From JACKAN01 sp964502735 (GTDB taxonomy: Bacteria > Bdellovibrionota > Bdellovibrionia > Bdellovibrionales > UBA1609): 64,000 nucleotides of DNA. Below the pieces are notes generated by a model. It did no database searches and was not told where the DNA came from. It worked only from the letters and a program-made list of their open reading frames with translations. Shown one piece after another: positions 17,485 through 26,982 of the stretch; position 1 is the stretch's first letter; every line of letters starts with the position of its first letter. The DNA lies in contig CAZCYD010000001.1 in NCBI GenBank assembly GCA_964502735.1, positions 1 through 64,000 on the forward strand, in the 5' to 3' direction. The translations under genes and the position numbers were made by a program.

Positions 17485-19570
17485 TTGCCATCTCCACTAT
17501 GCCAACAGAAGCAACACTAGCTTCTGCAGTAAGCTCATTATGGGATAATACTATTACCTGCGGTATGAATCTGGAAATTAACTTATATATGTGTCTACGA
17601 ATAGTTGGACTAGTTAATAAAATTGGTTGTCCAGCAATTTCTGGGTGAGTTTCTATAGTATTTGCAACTTGAGATATTAGCTGCTGAGCTTGTCTCGGGT
17701 CCATAACCAATTGAACTCCTTGTTCTGTTTGTAAAAGTGAATTGGATACAAGCTCTTCGATGTCAGAGCTTAAAGTCATAACCTGCACAGCCCCTTCGTC
17801 ATCCACATACTTAACCGTAATACTTCTTTTTAATCCTTTCCTAACAGCTTCAGTAAGTACATCTGTGTCTTTTGTTCTTTGAGACTCATCTGCTAAAGTC
17901 TCAAAAATTGTAAGCAGATCACGGATAGACACCCTCTCTCTCAATAAGTTTTGTAACACACTCACAACTTGCCCTAGACTTAACTGGTCAGGGATTAACT
18001 CCTCCACTACTTTTGGATATTGCTTTTTAAAATTATTTATTAAATTGTCTGCTTCCTGACGACCCATAAGCTCATGAGCGTGATTTCTAATTATTTCAGT
18101 TAAGTGTGTTGCCATAACCGTCGGAAGATCAACAACCGTGTATCCAGCAATGTCAGCTTCTTCTTTTTGAGCTTTAGTTATCCATATGGCATCTAATCCA
18201 AAGGCTGGTTCTTTAGTGGCAATTCCGTCAACTTCATGAACAACGTTACCAGGGTCCATTGCCAACAAACAGTCGGGCTTTAGTATTCCTCCAGCCACTT
18301 TATTACCCTTAATTAGAAATCTATACTCCCCGGCCTGGAGCTGTAAATTGTCTCGAATATGAATACTAGGAACAACAATACCCATTTCTACAGCAAACTG
18401 CTTGCGGATACTTACAATTCTCTCGAGAAGATCTCCAGATTTATCTGATTCAACAATATTTATCAAACCGTAGCCAACTTCTAGCTCAACAAGATCTAAA
18501 GGGAGTAAATTCTCTACATTTTCTTTCTGAGGTTTTCTTGCCTCTTCTTCTTCTTTTAGAATTTCTAAATCCTCTTTTTCCTGATCAAGTTTATAAACAA
18601 ACCAAGCTATTCCTCCCATTATAGCCCCTATGAAAAAAAATGGGGCTGTTGGTAACCCTGGGATAATACCCAATGAAAATAAAATCCCGGCAACAATCGC
18701 GATTGCTCTTGGTTGAACAAGAAGTTGCCCCGCAATGTCATCACTTATGTTCGAGTCTGATGAATTTTTAGTTACAACAATACCTGCCGCTGTTGATATA
18801 ATTAGAGCTGGAATTTGAGATACTAATCCATCACCGATAGTTAGCATTGTGTAGTTCTGCGCCGCTTGTGCTACACCCAAATTCATTTGAAAAACACCGA
18901 CAATAAGACCACCAAAAATATTTACCAAAGTAATAATTATGCCAGCTATAGCATCTCCGCGAACAAACTTACTGGCACCATCCATGGAACCGTAAAAATC
19001 AGCTTCCTTTTCGATTTCTCTTCGTCGCTTTCTAGCCTCATCTTCCGACAATAACCCGGCATTTAAATCAGCATCTATCGACATCTGCTTTCCAGGCATT
19101 GCATCTAATGTGAATCTTGCAGCCACCTCTGCAACACGACCAGAGCCTTTGGTAATAACAACAAAATTTATGACTACAAGAATAACAAATACAATAAGTC
19201 CAATAACATAGTTGTTTCCAACAACAAAATTTCCAAAAGCTGTAATCACCTCACCAACGGCACCTTCACCTTGATGCCCATTTGTCAAAATAAGACGAGT
19301 GGAGGCCACGTTTAAAGAAAGGCGAAACAGAGTTGTCATCAAAAGCAAACTAGGAAAAACACTAAAATCTAGAGACTTTTGTGAGTAAAGAGCTACCAAC
19401 AAAATAAGTAGAGAAATAGTTAACGACAGAGTTAGAGAAATATCTAGTACAAAAGCGGGCAATGGTATTAACATAACCGCCAAAATCATAATCAGGCCAA
19501 CGGCCATCATTAAATCCGTATTTTTGGCATACTTTTCGTATCTTTTTAAAAAATGAAATAAATCATTCAT
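17474..19570 (-). CDS. flhA: flagellar export gate protein FlhA
   Basis: 698 residues, the normal FlhA length. Eight hydrophobic segments lie in the first half (LMMAVGLIMILAVMLIPLPAF onward). The FHIPEP signature region is present (DADLNAGLLSEDEARKRRREIEKEADFYGSMDGASKFVRGDAIAGI). The large C-terminal cytosolic domain binds export substrates and chaperones. It forms the nonameric gate ring of the flagellar type III export apparatus. It starts 6 bases after flhB and overlaps flhF. Confidence 0.97.
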   Translation of the reverse strand: MNDLFHFLKRYEKYAKNTDLMMAVGLIMILAVMLIPLPAFVLDISLTLSLTISLLILLVALYSQKSLDFSVFPSLLLMTTLFRLSLNVASTRLILTNGHQGEGAVGEVITAFGNFVVGNNYVIGLIVFVILVVINFVVITKGSGRVAEVAARFTLDAMPGKQMSIDADLNAGLLSEDEARKRRREIEKEADFYGSMDGASKFVRGDAIAGIIITLVNIFGGLIVGVFQMNLGVAQAAQNYTMLTIGDGLVSQIPALIISTAAGIVVTKNSSDSNISDDIAGQLLVQPRAIAIVAGILFSLGIIPGLPTAPFFFIGAIMGGIAWFVYKLDQEKEDLEILKEEEEARKPQKENVENLLPLDLVELEVGYGLINIVESDKSGDLLERIVSIRKQFAVEMGIVVPSIHIRDNLQLQAGEYRFLIKGNKVAGGILKPDCLLAMDPGNVVHEVDGIATKEPAFGLDAIWITKAQKEEADIAGYTVVDLPTVMATHLTEIIRNHAHELMGRQEADNLINNFKKQYPKVVEELIPDQLSLGQVVSVLQNLLRERVSIRDLLTIFETLADESQRTKDTDVLTEAVRKGLKRSITVKYVDDEGAVQVMTLSSDIEELVSNSLLQTEQGVQLVMDPRQAQQLISQVANTIETHPEIAGQPILLTSPTIRRHIYKLISRFIPQVIVLSHNELTAEASVASVGIVEMANAG

Positions 19571-19576
19571 ACTTCA

Positions 19577-20641
19577 TTACTTCCTTTTCTTTCTTAATCT
19601 GTATACATAAGATAAAACTTCAGCCACAGCGGTATACAACTCCTTGGGTATAATTTGACCAATCTTTAAAGTTTTATAAATTGTTCTAGCCAGTGGTTTA
19701 TTTTCAATAATTGGAACCTTATTATCACGGGCAAGTTCTTTAATTTTTTCTGCTATTCGATCAGCACCTTTCGCCACGACGGTCGGAGCTGCCATATCTT
19801 TTGTATAACTCAAAGCAACAGCTATATGGGTTGGATTCGTAATGATTACGTCAGCCTTTGGAACACTGTCCATCATTCGTTTTTGGGACAACTCTCTCTG
19901 AACACGTCTTATTCTAGCTTTAATTAAGGGATCACCTTCTCTTGATTTATGCTCCTCTTTAACCTCTTGTTTTGTCATTCTCATTTGTTTTTCTAAATCC
20001 CAGCGCTGAAACATAAAGTCGATACCGGCAAGAATAGCCATGAAGAAGCCAACAGCTCCAAATAACTTAAATACAATATTGCCTAAATATGTAAAAACCT
20101 GTTCTACAGAATAATCTACCAAATGTGGAATAATCATGATCTCAGATTGAATAATCAAATAGGCAATTGTAGAAACAAATATTAGTTTTAGTATGGCTTT
20201 TAATCCCTCAACTAATGATTTTAAACTAAAAATCCTTTTCATTCCTGAAACGGGATTAATTTTTTCAAATTTAATTTTTAACGCCTCTTCATTGGCTAGA
20301 AAACCAACTTGTACCACTGATGAAATAAAAGAAACTGCCCAGGTTATAATCGCTACTGGTGCTACAATCATTAGCGTTTTTTGCGCTGCAAACATAAAAG
20401 GTCCAGCCATATCCCCATTTTTTGCTGAACTAAAAACAAAACTTCCAAAGCTCATTTGAAAAACCTCAGTGATTTGTCCTAAAAAATATCTCCCCAAAAA
20501 CCATATTGAAATAAGCGCTGTAAAAATAATAAGAACTGAAGCAATCTCTTTAGACTGAGCGACTTGACCACGCTTGCGAAAATCTTCTTTTCGCTGTTGT
20601 GTAGGTTCTTCTGTTTTTTCACCCTGTTCTGAATCAGCCAT
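19577..20641 (-). CDS. flhB: flagellar export switch protein FlhB
   Basis: 354 residues: a charged N-terminus (GEKTEEPTQQRKEDFRKRGQVAQSKEI, the family hallmark), four membrane segments, and a cytosolic domain with the self-cleavage motif NPTH in DVIITNPTHIAVALSY. Cleavage at N-P switches export from rod/hook to filament substrates together with FliK, which is also in this window. It starts 7 bases after fliR. Confidence 0.97.
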   Translation of the reverse strand: MADSEQGEKTEEPTQQRKEDFRKRGQVAQSKEIASVLIIFTALISIWFLGRYFLGQITEVFQMSFGSFVFSSAKNGDMAGPFMFAAQKTLMIVAPVAIITWAVSFISSVVQVGFLANEEALKIKFEKINPVSGMKRIFSLKSLVEGLKAILKLIFVSTIAYLIIQSEIMIIPHLVDYSVEQVFTYLGNIVFKLFGAVGFFMAILAGIDFMFQRWDLEKQMRMTKQEVKEEHKSREGDPLIKARIRRVQRELSQKRMMDSVPKADVIITNPTHIAVALSYTKDMAAPTVVAKGADRIAEKIKELARDNKVPIIENKPLARTIYKTLKIGQIIPKELYTAVAEVLSYVYRLRKKRK

Positions 20642-20648
20642 AAATTAA

Positions 20649-21434
20649 TTAAAACCCCTTTAGCATTTGGAACAATCTAGTTGCCGATATTTCTAGAAAG
20701 TCATTCATTTGGTATAGAAATAGCGGCAAAGAAACTAACATGACAAAGAATCCTATTAAAATATTAACAGGCAAACTTGTAATCAAAACATTAATTTGAG
20801 GGACAGCTCTGCCGATAAGTGCCATCACTAAATTCATTAACAATATAGAAACTAGTACTGGTGCAGACATTTTAAATCCCATTTCAGTTACTTGCTGCAC
20901 GACTACACCAAAATCACCAAAACCTTTTAAAGAAATAAATTGCTGATATACAGGAACAAGCGAGAAACTTTGATTTAGAGCTGTTAAAAACAAATGGTGC
21001 CCCTGGATAGCTAAGAAAAACAAGCTAGCCAAACCGACTAGAAATTGGTTTGTAGAACTTGAGTTTCCACCAACTGAGGGATTAAAAAGTTGAGCACTAG
21101 AGAGACCCATTGAAACTGTTATTATTTCACCAGCGACACTAAGAGTGTAAAAAAATAATCGCCCTAAATAGCCCAGGCTTACTCCAATAAACCCCTCTTT
21201 AAGTGCCAAAAACAATATGTGTAAAGAATCTAATCCCCCAACAAATTGATTATTGTGCAGACTCAGAGTAGGAAAGATCAAAATAGATAACACTATACCT
21301 AACAAAACTTTAACTGGACCTGGCACTAGTTCTACTCCAAATACAGGCCATGAAACTACAAAGGCTGTCATTCTGATTAGAACCAGAAAAAAAGCAAGGA
21401 TTTCAAATTCATTAAACTCGTACAAACCTGGCAC
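20649..21434 (-). CDS. fliR: flagellar export protein FliR
   Basis: 261 residues and about six membrane segments. FliR-type features include an N-terminal LVLIRMTAFVVSWPVFG, the central LGRLFFYTLSVAGEIITVSMGLSSAQLFNPSVGG, and NVLITSLPVNILIGFFVMLVSLPLFL near the end. With FliP and FliQ it forms the helical export gate. It begins right at the fliQ stop codon. Confidence 0.96.
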   Translation of the reverse strand: MPGLYEFNEFEILAFFLVLIRMTAFVVSWPVFGVELVPGPVKVLLGIVLSILIFPTLSLHNNQFVGGLDSLHILFLALKEGFIGVSLGYLGRLFFYTLSVAGEIITVSMGLSSAQLFNPSVGGNSSSTNQFLVGLASLFFLAIQGHHLFLTALNQSFSLVPVYQQFISLKGFGDFGVVVQQVTEMGFKMSAPVLVSILLMNLVMALIGRAVPQINVLITSLPVNILIGFFVMLVSLPLFLYQMNDFLEISATRLFQMLKGF

Positions 21435-21707
21435 TTACTCCCTCACATACAGAGAAATACTTTCAAACAAACCCGTAGTAAAATTGCTTATGACATCCAT
21501 CATCCATGGAGCTGCTATAATAAAAACAATTGCCACAATCGCCATCTTAGGAATAAAAGTTAAAGTGGCTTCATTAATTTGTGTTATAGCCTGAAACACA
21601 CTTATAATTAAACCGATAACGAGAGCGCCAATAAGCATTGGCGAAGCAATAAGGGCTGTCGTCTTTAATGTCTCTTGGCCTAATTTAAGAATTAACTCTT
21701 CTCCCAC
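21435..21707 (-). CDS. fliQ: flagellar export protein FliQ
   Basis: 90 residues, two membrane helices (LIASPMLIGALVIGLIISVFQAIT and MAIVAIVFIIAAPWMM) with the conserved QINEATLTFIPK between them. The start is GTG with GGAGAG upstream. Part of the FliPQR gate; abuts fliR. Confidence 0.96.
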   Translation of the reverse strand: MGEELILKLGQETLKTTALIASPMLIGALVIGLIISVFQAITQINEATLTFIPKMAIVAIVFIIAAPWMMDVISNFTTGLFESISLYVRE

Positions 21708-21748
21708 AATAACTCTCCAATGTCTTGATCTAAAACTTTTATCAAATA

Positions 21749-22507
21749 CTAACCAAAGCTTTTAACCAATGACCCAATTAATAAGTTCCATCCATCTACA
21801 AAAACAAAAAGCATGATTTTAAATGGCAACGATATCACTACCGGAGGTAACATCATCATACCCATTGCCATCAAAACACTTGCAGCCACCATGTCTATTA
21901 CAAGAAATGGTAAATAAATAATGAAACCAATCTGGAATGCAGTTTTAAGCTCTGAGATTACAAATGCAGGAATAAGAACTACACTGGACACATCTGCTCG
22001 AGTTTTTGGCTTCTCCATTTTTGATAAAGAGATGAATAAAGCCAAATCGTCATCACGAGTTTGATTAAACATGAAAGACCTAAGAGGAGCCATGGCTTTA
22101 TCAAAAGCTTCTTCTTGTTTTATTTGACCATCAAGATAGGGTTGGATGGCTTCGTTATTAATAATCTGAAGAGCTGGCCCCATTAAAAATAAAGTAATAA
22201 AAAGTGCTAGACCAATAAGAAGTTGATTCGGTGGCATTTGTTGAACACCAAGAGCTTGGCGAATAAATGAAAGCACAATAATAATTCTCGTAAAGCTTGT
22301 CATCATTATAAGAATTGCTGGCGCTAACGTAAGCACCGTCAGGATAACAAGAATTTTTATTGCCCCCACGACTTCGCCGGGATCATCTGTTGATTTCAAA
22401 CCTAGATTAACATTAGGGAGCGTAAGCCCCTGCGCACTCGCATAACTTAGACTGAAAAAGCTAACAAGAATCAGCACTAATAAATAAAAATATTTTTTTA
22501 TTAACAC
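21749..22507 (-). CDS. fliP: flagellar export protein FliP
   Basis: 252 residues. A cleavable signal sequence is followed by conserved FliP blocks: LVILTVLTLAPAILIMMTSFTRIIIVLSFIRQALGVQQMPPNQLLIGLALFITLF, and near the end MMLPPVVISLPFKIMLFVFVDGWNLLIGSLVKSF. GTG start, 2 bases after fliO. It is the main FliPQR gate subunit. Confidence 0.97.
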   Translation of the reverse strand: MLIKKYFYLLVLILVSFFSLSYASAQGLTLPNVNLGLKSTDDPGEVVGAIKILVILTVLTLAPAILIMMTSFTRIIIVLSFIRQALGVQQMPPNQLLIGLALFITLFLMGPALQIINNEAIQPYLDGQIKQEEAFDKAMAPLRSFMFNQTRDDDLALFISLSKMEKPKTRADVSSVVLIPAFVISELKTAFQIGFIIYLPFLVIDMVAASVLMAMGMMMLPPVVISLPFKIMLFVFVDGWNLLIGSLVKSFG

Positions 22508-22509
22508 AA

Positions 22510-23676
22510 TTATATATCCTTTAAATTTTTTAACTTTCCAGCAATTTGTTGTCTCAAATCTTTAACCAGATCAATATCAGGAGAGTAAGTTACTTTTTGC
22601 ATTTTAACGTCATCATCTGGGCGATTATTTTCAAGATCTATTGTTTGATTAAAGTTCACTGGTAGATCTTCATTTATTTCATCATCAATAAATGAAAGCG
22701 TCTTAATCATATTAATGTTGCTGTCTGTTACTCCAATTAATATAGATTCGCCGGCAACTCGAACGATGGCTAGGCTTTTTCTGGGGCCTAAATGATGTTG
22801 AGTAAGGACTTTAATTTTTGTGTTTTTGTCATTGATTTTATGATTCTTATTCCACCATCTAGCAAATACGAGAAGACCAGACGCAAATAACACAATAACA
22901 AATAAACTATATGCCAATCTTAATGCTGTAGATGACTCTGATTTCTGTACAGCCTCTTTTCTTTTAAAAACTGGAATGTCAGCTTCAGAAAGCTTTTCAG
23001 CAAAAAGTTTATCATCTGAAGACTTAGCGCTTTCAATTTTTTTGTTGGTTTTCTCTTGTGCATTTTTATTTTGAATTTTACCCTTCTCAATTTCGAAGGT
23101 TTCGAAAGCTACCTTTTTTTCAGGTAGGGACTTAGGAACTCCTGTTTCCTTTCTCAAAATGTCTTGCGCTGATTTTTCAATGTTTGAATTTACTACATTT
23201 GAATTTACTACACTTAGGGCTTTTTCTATATCCAATGGAGGTACGACTTCCACATCTTCAATTTTAGTTGATTTGATTTGATCAGGATTTAAAACTGCTA
23301 TGGTAACAACTTTTCCCTTTTTAGATAATTTAACAAAGCCTTCAAAAGCTGAAGCCTCGATATGGTTATCGTAGATGATTCTAGTTCTTAAAGTGTCTTT
23401 ATCGAATTGATAGCTATACACACTTTTTACATCATGATCATTTACTTTACTAAGATGTTTTCCACTGCGCACTGTCGCTTTTGGTATGTTAACTTGTACT
23501 GTCTGATTGATATACTCTACCAAGACATTTTCGAGATCCGGACTCTTATTAAAAATCAATTCTGCAACAAATCTATCTTCATCAAATTTTGTTGTAACTT
23601 TTTCTAGAATAGCAATAGCCCATGTGAAATGGGGTATAAACGCAATTATTACAAAAGAAACCATCCATAGTTTCAT
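22510..23676 (-). CDS. fliO: FliO-like flagellar protein with large N-terminal domain
   Basis: 388 residues from ATG at 23676, behind GGGAG; an in-frame TTG two codons earlier is too close to that site. The C-terminal third carries the FliO region: one membrane helix (ALRLAYSLFVIVLFASGLLVFARWW), then KIKVLTQHHLGPRKSLAIVRVAGESILIGVTDSNINMIKTL. Before it lie a signal-like N-terminus, a beta-rich periplasmic domain of about 110 residues (possibly AMIN-like) and a Lys/Glu/Ser-rich linker. Common FliO is only 100-150 residues. FliO helps FliP assemble. Context between fliN and fliP supports the name. Confidence 0.85.
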   Translation of the reverse strand: MKLWMVSFVIIAFIPHFTWAIAILEKVTTKFDEDRFVAELIFNKSPDLENVLVEYINQTVQVNIPKATVRSGKHLSKVNDHDVKSVYSYQFDKDTLRTRIIYDNHIEASAFEGFVKLSKKGKVVTIAVLNPDQIKSTKIEDVEVVPPLDIEKALSVVNSNVVNSNIEKSAQDILRKETGVPKSLPEKKVAFETFEIEKGKIQNKNAQEKTNKKIESAKSSDDKLFAEKLSEADIPVFKRKEAVQKSESSTALRLAYSLFVIVLFASGLLVFARWWNKNHKINDKNTKIKVLTQHHLGPRKSLAIVRVAGESILIGVTDSNINMIKTLSFIDDEINEDLPVNFNQTIDLENNRPDDDVKMQKVTYSPDIDLVKDLRQQIAGKLKNLKDI

Positions 23677-23696
23677 TGCCAACTCCCTTATTAATT

Positions 23697-24128
23697 CTAA
23701 GCCAATTGCTCTACTCGCTCTGATGGCGAAATAATATCAGTTAATCTCACTCCGAATTTTTCGTTAACAACAACGGCTTCTCCACGCGCAACCAATTTAT
23801 CATTTACAAATACTTCCATGGGCTCACCGGCTAATTTACTCAATTCCACAACGCTACCTTGCCCTAAATTAAGCAGTTCATTAACAACCATTTTTGTTCT
23901 GCCCAACTCAACAGTTACCTTTAATGGCACATCAAGAATAAGATCAAGATTCCTATCTTTTTCATTTTCTGGATTTTTCTTAGAGTCACCCCCATCAGAT
24001 GGAGGTGTTTCTGCCGCGCTCTGATTCTCCTCTATGGATTCTACTGGATCATCTTCAAGCGATGCAGCGAGATTCTCCATTGCAGACAATTCATCTAATT
24101 TTTCAGCAGCATTTCCATCTTCTGCCAT
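23697..24128 (-). CDS. fliN: flagellar switch protein FliN
   Basis: 143 residues. The C-terminal SpoA domain is clear: DLILDVPLKVTVELGRTKMVVNELLNLGQGSVVELSKLAGEPMEVFVNDKLVARGEAVVVNEKFGVRLTDI. The N-terminal half is acidic and low-complexity. It forms the lower C-ring with FliM and takes part in switching and substrate docking. It begins 9 bases after fliM. Confidence 0.96.
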   Translation of the reverse strand: MAEDGNAAEKLDELSAMENLAASLEDDPVESIEENQSAAETPPSDGGDSKKNPENEKDRNLDLILDVPLKVTVELGRTKMVVNELLNLGQGSVVELSKLAGEPMEVFVNDKLVARGEAVVVNEKFGVRLTDIISPSERVEQLA

Positions 24129-24137
24129 AACCCCTCC

Positions 24138-25136
24138 CTATCTTTTTTCAATCTTACTGTTAACCTGTACAGCAACTGTCCCATGATATATCCCATAATA
24201 GGCCTTAAATTTTTTAACCCCTTGTACAAAAACGTCAAACTCCCCCGTAGAATCTTGGTCTAGAGGAATGACATCTCCAATTTTTAACTTCATTAGATTT
24301 TTAACAGAGATTTGTGAGTTTCCAAGATTCACTTTTAAATCTACTGTTGTATCTAAAAGTTGTTCTTGAATAATCGACGTCCACAATTTTTTATCAGTTT
24401 GATCTGACTCAACTTGAAAACCACTTGAAAGCCTTTGTTTAATAGGTTCAATTGTAGAGTAAGGAATAACCATTGTAATCGTGCCATTAGCATTCTCTAG
24501 TTCTACGTCAAAGGTTGAAGCAATAACAATATCTGTGGGGGGAACAATTCCTACAAACTGTGGATTGATTTCAGTTCTTATAAAACTGCAATCAATCGTT
24601 TCGACAGCACTCCAAGCCTCTTCTAAATCATGAATAGCCAAATCGACAACTTTGCGAACAATTTGAAGCTCAATTGGGGTAAAATCTTTGCCCTCTATTT
24701 TAGTATAAGGCCTATCTGCTCCACCAAAAAAACTATCTACAAGAGCGTAGGCCAGCTTGCTCTCAATCACAAATAGTGCAGAACCTCTAAGGGCATTAAA
24801 TCTTAAAACGCTCATGCAAGTTGGCATTGGTAGTGTATTGATGAATCCTCCAAACTTTAAAAAGTCAGTACTTGCGTGATTTATGCTAGCAATTTTTCGT
24901 AAAGTAGATGATAACGATACACGAAAAGCCCTCATAAATTTTTCGTATATTACATCTAACTGAGGCAACCTTCCTCTTATAATCCTATCTTGAGAGGTCA
25001 AATCGTAGACAACAACAACCTGTTCTTCTCCATTGCTATCTAAACTTGGCTCAGATGAGTCGGAATCCCCAAGTTCGCCTTCTGAAACAGCTGCGAGAAG
25101 GGCATCGACTTCACTTTGTGATAAAACTTGACTCAT
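24138..25136 (-). CDS. fliM: flagellar switch protein FliM
   Basis: 332 residues. The N-terminal CheY-P-binding motif appears as LSQSEVDALLAAVSEG. The middle CheC-like domain includes the FliG-binding FGGADRP region and INPQFVGIVPPTDIVI. The C-terminal SpoA domain runs from WTSIIQEQLLDTTVDLKVNLG. FliM connects chemotaxis signals to rotor direction. It starts 10 bases after fliL. Confidence 0.97.
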   Translation of the reverse strand: MSQVLSQSEVDALLAAVSEGELGDSDSSEPSLDSNGEEQVVVVYDLTSQDRIIRGRLPQLDVIYEKFMRAFRVSLSSTLRKIASINHASTDFLKFGGFINTLPMPTCMSVLRFNALRGSALFVIESKLAYALVDSFFGGADRPYTKIEGKDFTPIELQIVRKVVDLAIHDLEEAWSAVETIDCSFIRTEINPQFVGIVPPTDIVIASTFDVELENANGTITMVIPYSTIEPIKQRLSSGFQVESDQTDKKLWTSIIQEQLLDTTVDLKVNLGNSQISVKNLMKLKIGDVIPLDQDSTGEFDVFVQGVKKFKAYYGIYHGTVAVQVNSKIEKR

Positions 25137-25146
25137 AAGTTAACCC

Positions 25147-25686
25147 TTAATTGTAAATTAGCTCAGTAAAATAAACTCTTTTAATTTGGCCTTTTGTTAA
25201 AAACAAATTTACCTGATCCCTTATCTCCGCCCGCAAAGTGTCTTTACCATCTTTAGTTGACACCTGAGCATACGTCTTGCTCGAAAGTATAACGATAATG
25301 ATGTCCCTGATTTTTGGTTTCAATTGCTCCACTTCTGCTTGAACCTCTTCGCCATCCACTTCAAGTTCCATATTTATTTTTAAAAGTTTACGTCCACGAC
25401 TACCTGACAAATTAACAAGAAAAGTTTCTAACGGGATCAGGCTACCAATGAAGTCTTTGCTCCTCGCTTCTTCTTCTTGAGCCAGACGCTCACCTTTTAT
25501 AACATCATCAATTCCAATTTCTGCCTCTTGCTGTTTCTTTCCCATCCACACCATTCCACCCACACCTGCCACAACAAGCATATTTATAATTACCAATACG
25601 ATGTATAGAGTTGGTTTTTGACCTTTGCCATCCGAAGAGTTCCCACTTCCTGGAACTGCTGCCTGGGCCGCGTTATCTTCTGCCAC
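25147..25686 (-). CDS. fliL: flagellar basal body-associated protein FliL
   Basis: 179 residues from GTG at 25686, preceded by a purine-rich AAGGAGGAGG. One membrane helix (LYIVLVIINMLVVAGVGGMVWM) follows a short cytosolic N-terminus. The periplasmic part has LIPLETFLVNLSGSRGRKLLKINMELEV and RDIIIVILSSKTYAQVSTKDGKDTLRAEI, characteristic of FliL. It supports stator function. It is the first gene of the export operon, which is headed by a sigma-54 promoter. Confidence 0.95.
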   Translation of the reverse strand: MAEDNAAQAAVPGSGNSSDGKGQKPTLYIVLVIINMLVVAGVGGMVWMGKKQQEAEIGIDDVIKGERLAQEEEARSKDFIGSLIPLETFLVNLSGSRGRKLLKINMELEVDGEEVQAEVEQLKPKIRDIIIVILSSKTYAQVSTKDGKDTLRAEIRDQVNLFLTKGQIKRVYFTELIYN

Positions 25687-25733
25687 ATCCTCCTCCTTAA
25701 GGCGATTTTCCTATCTCTCCATTTTTCTATTAA

Positions 25734-25748
25734 GCAATTGGAATGCCA
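25734..25748 (-). promoter_or_regulatory. sigma-54 (RpoN) promoter of the flagellar operon
   Basis: The minus strand reads TGGCATTCCAATTGC, that is TGGCA at -24 and TTGC at -12 with exact spacing, close to TGGCAC-N5-TTGCA. Transcription would start about 12 bases on, near 25722, leaving a short leader with the fliL ribosome site. It implies an NtrC-type activator, and one is encoded at 48461-49936. Confidence 0.75.
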
Positions 25749-25981
25749 CATAGACCTTTGTTTGGTTGTGCATGACTCATCATATAGTTAGAGATTTTTT
25801 CCTATTATTTGGTCCCGTCATTGAATTAACTCAGTCAGAGGACTAGATCGTACTTTTGACAGGACTGAAGCCTCACAGGTTGATCTAAAAATATCTGATG
25901 AAATTCACAACGGTCCAGAAGACGACACCAGTGTAAGATTCAAATTTAATTTGTTTGAATTTAATTTATGTAAAATAACAG

Positions 25982-26818
25982 TTAGCCATTTAAAATTTTA
26001 AGTATATGTGCATGCAAACTTGGATTGGCAGCCAAAATAGAGTCTTGCAGAGGATGATATTGAACTCCTCTGTAATTTGTTACAACCCCACCCGCTTCAC
26101 TTACTAATAAACTCCCAGCTGCCGTATCCCAGGGCATTAAGTTTTTTTCCCAAAAACCTTCGAAAACCCCAGAGGCAACCATACAGAGATCATAGGCCGC
26201 AGCCCCGGCTCGCCGCACTCCTCTTGTTTTGTCAATAATCTTATTAAATAGCTGTAGCTGCTCTTCTAGTAGAGATTTGTTTTGTGCAAAAAATCCTGTT
26301 GCTAACAAGGAATCTTTAAGCTCCACGCGTTGAGAAACTCGTATTGGAGAGTCATTAAGATATGCACCTCCACCTTTTGTTGCATAAAAAACCTGATCTA
26401 ATTTCGGCGCATCTATAACTGCAACAACAATTTCTCCATTTACAACCAGCCCAATACTTATGCAAAAAATTGGAAATGAATGAACGTAGTTTGTAGTCCC
26501 GTCCAATGGATCAATGATCCAACATGGTTTTTGCGGCAAAGATTCTGGCCGCTTAACTAGCCCTCTATTTTCGAGAGCGAAGCCTTCTTCTCCTAAAACA
26601 TCAAAATTGGGGCATTCTCTCAATAAATATTCAGTAATGACCTTTTCGCTTTCTAAATCAGCTTCAGTTACTAATCCAGCAAGTTCTTTTTCATTCACAC
26701 GAGACAAACGTCCATAATAATCTAATAGAACTTCCCGCCCTTTTTTAGCCGCTTTTCTTGCTGACATTAAAGCTTCTATAATTTCGTACCGGTCTAAAGT
26801 CATTTGAGGACAAAACAT
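25982..26818 (-). CDS. inositol monophosphatase family protein
   Basis: 278 residues, the standard SuhB/IMPase length. The metal-binding motifs are LGEEGF, DPLDGTTNYVHSFP and WDTAAGSLLVSEAGG. It hydrolyses inositol phosphates or related sugar phosphates with Mg2+; SuhB homologues also affect transcription elongation. The exact substrate cannot be read from sequence. The start at MFCPQMTLDRYE is uncertain, because a second ATG lies five codons in. Confidence 0.92.
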   Translation of the reverse strand: MFCPQMTLDRYEIIEALMSARKAAKKGREVLLDYYGRLSRVNEKELAGLVTEADLESEKVITEYLLRECPNFDVLGEEGFALENRGLVKRPESLPQKPCWIIDPLDGTTNYVHSFPIFCISIGLVVNGEIVVAVIDAPKLDQVFYATKGGGAYLNDSPIRVSQRVELKDSLLATGFFAQNKSLLEEQLQLFNKIIDKTRGVRRAGAAAYDLCMVASGVFEGFWEKNLMPWDTAAGSLLVSEAGGVVTNYRGVQYHPLQDSILAANPSLHAHILKILNG

Positions 26819-26982
26819 CTGAATTAAAGTTTTGTCAAGCCTTTCAAAGTTTGACCTGAAGCTATCTCCAGGTATACAATCAGAAGGTATGTATCATGCA
26901 TTCGCCAAAAACTTTACTGAATAACTTGGTGCCATGAACACTTAATTTTTAGCTTATCCGGATCATTTAAGGAGGAAATGCC

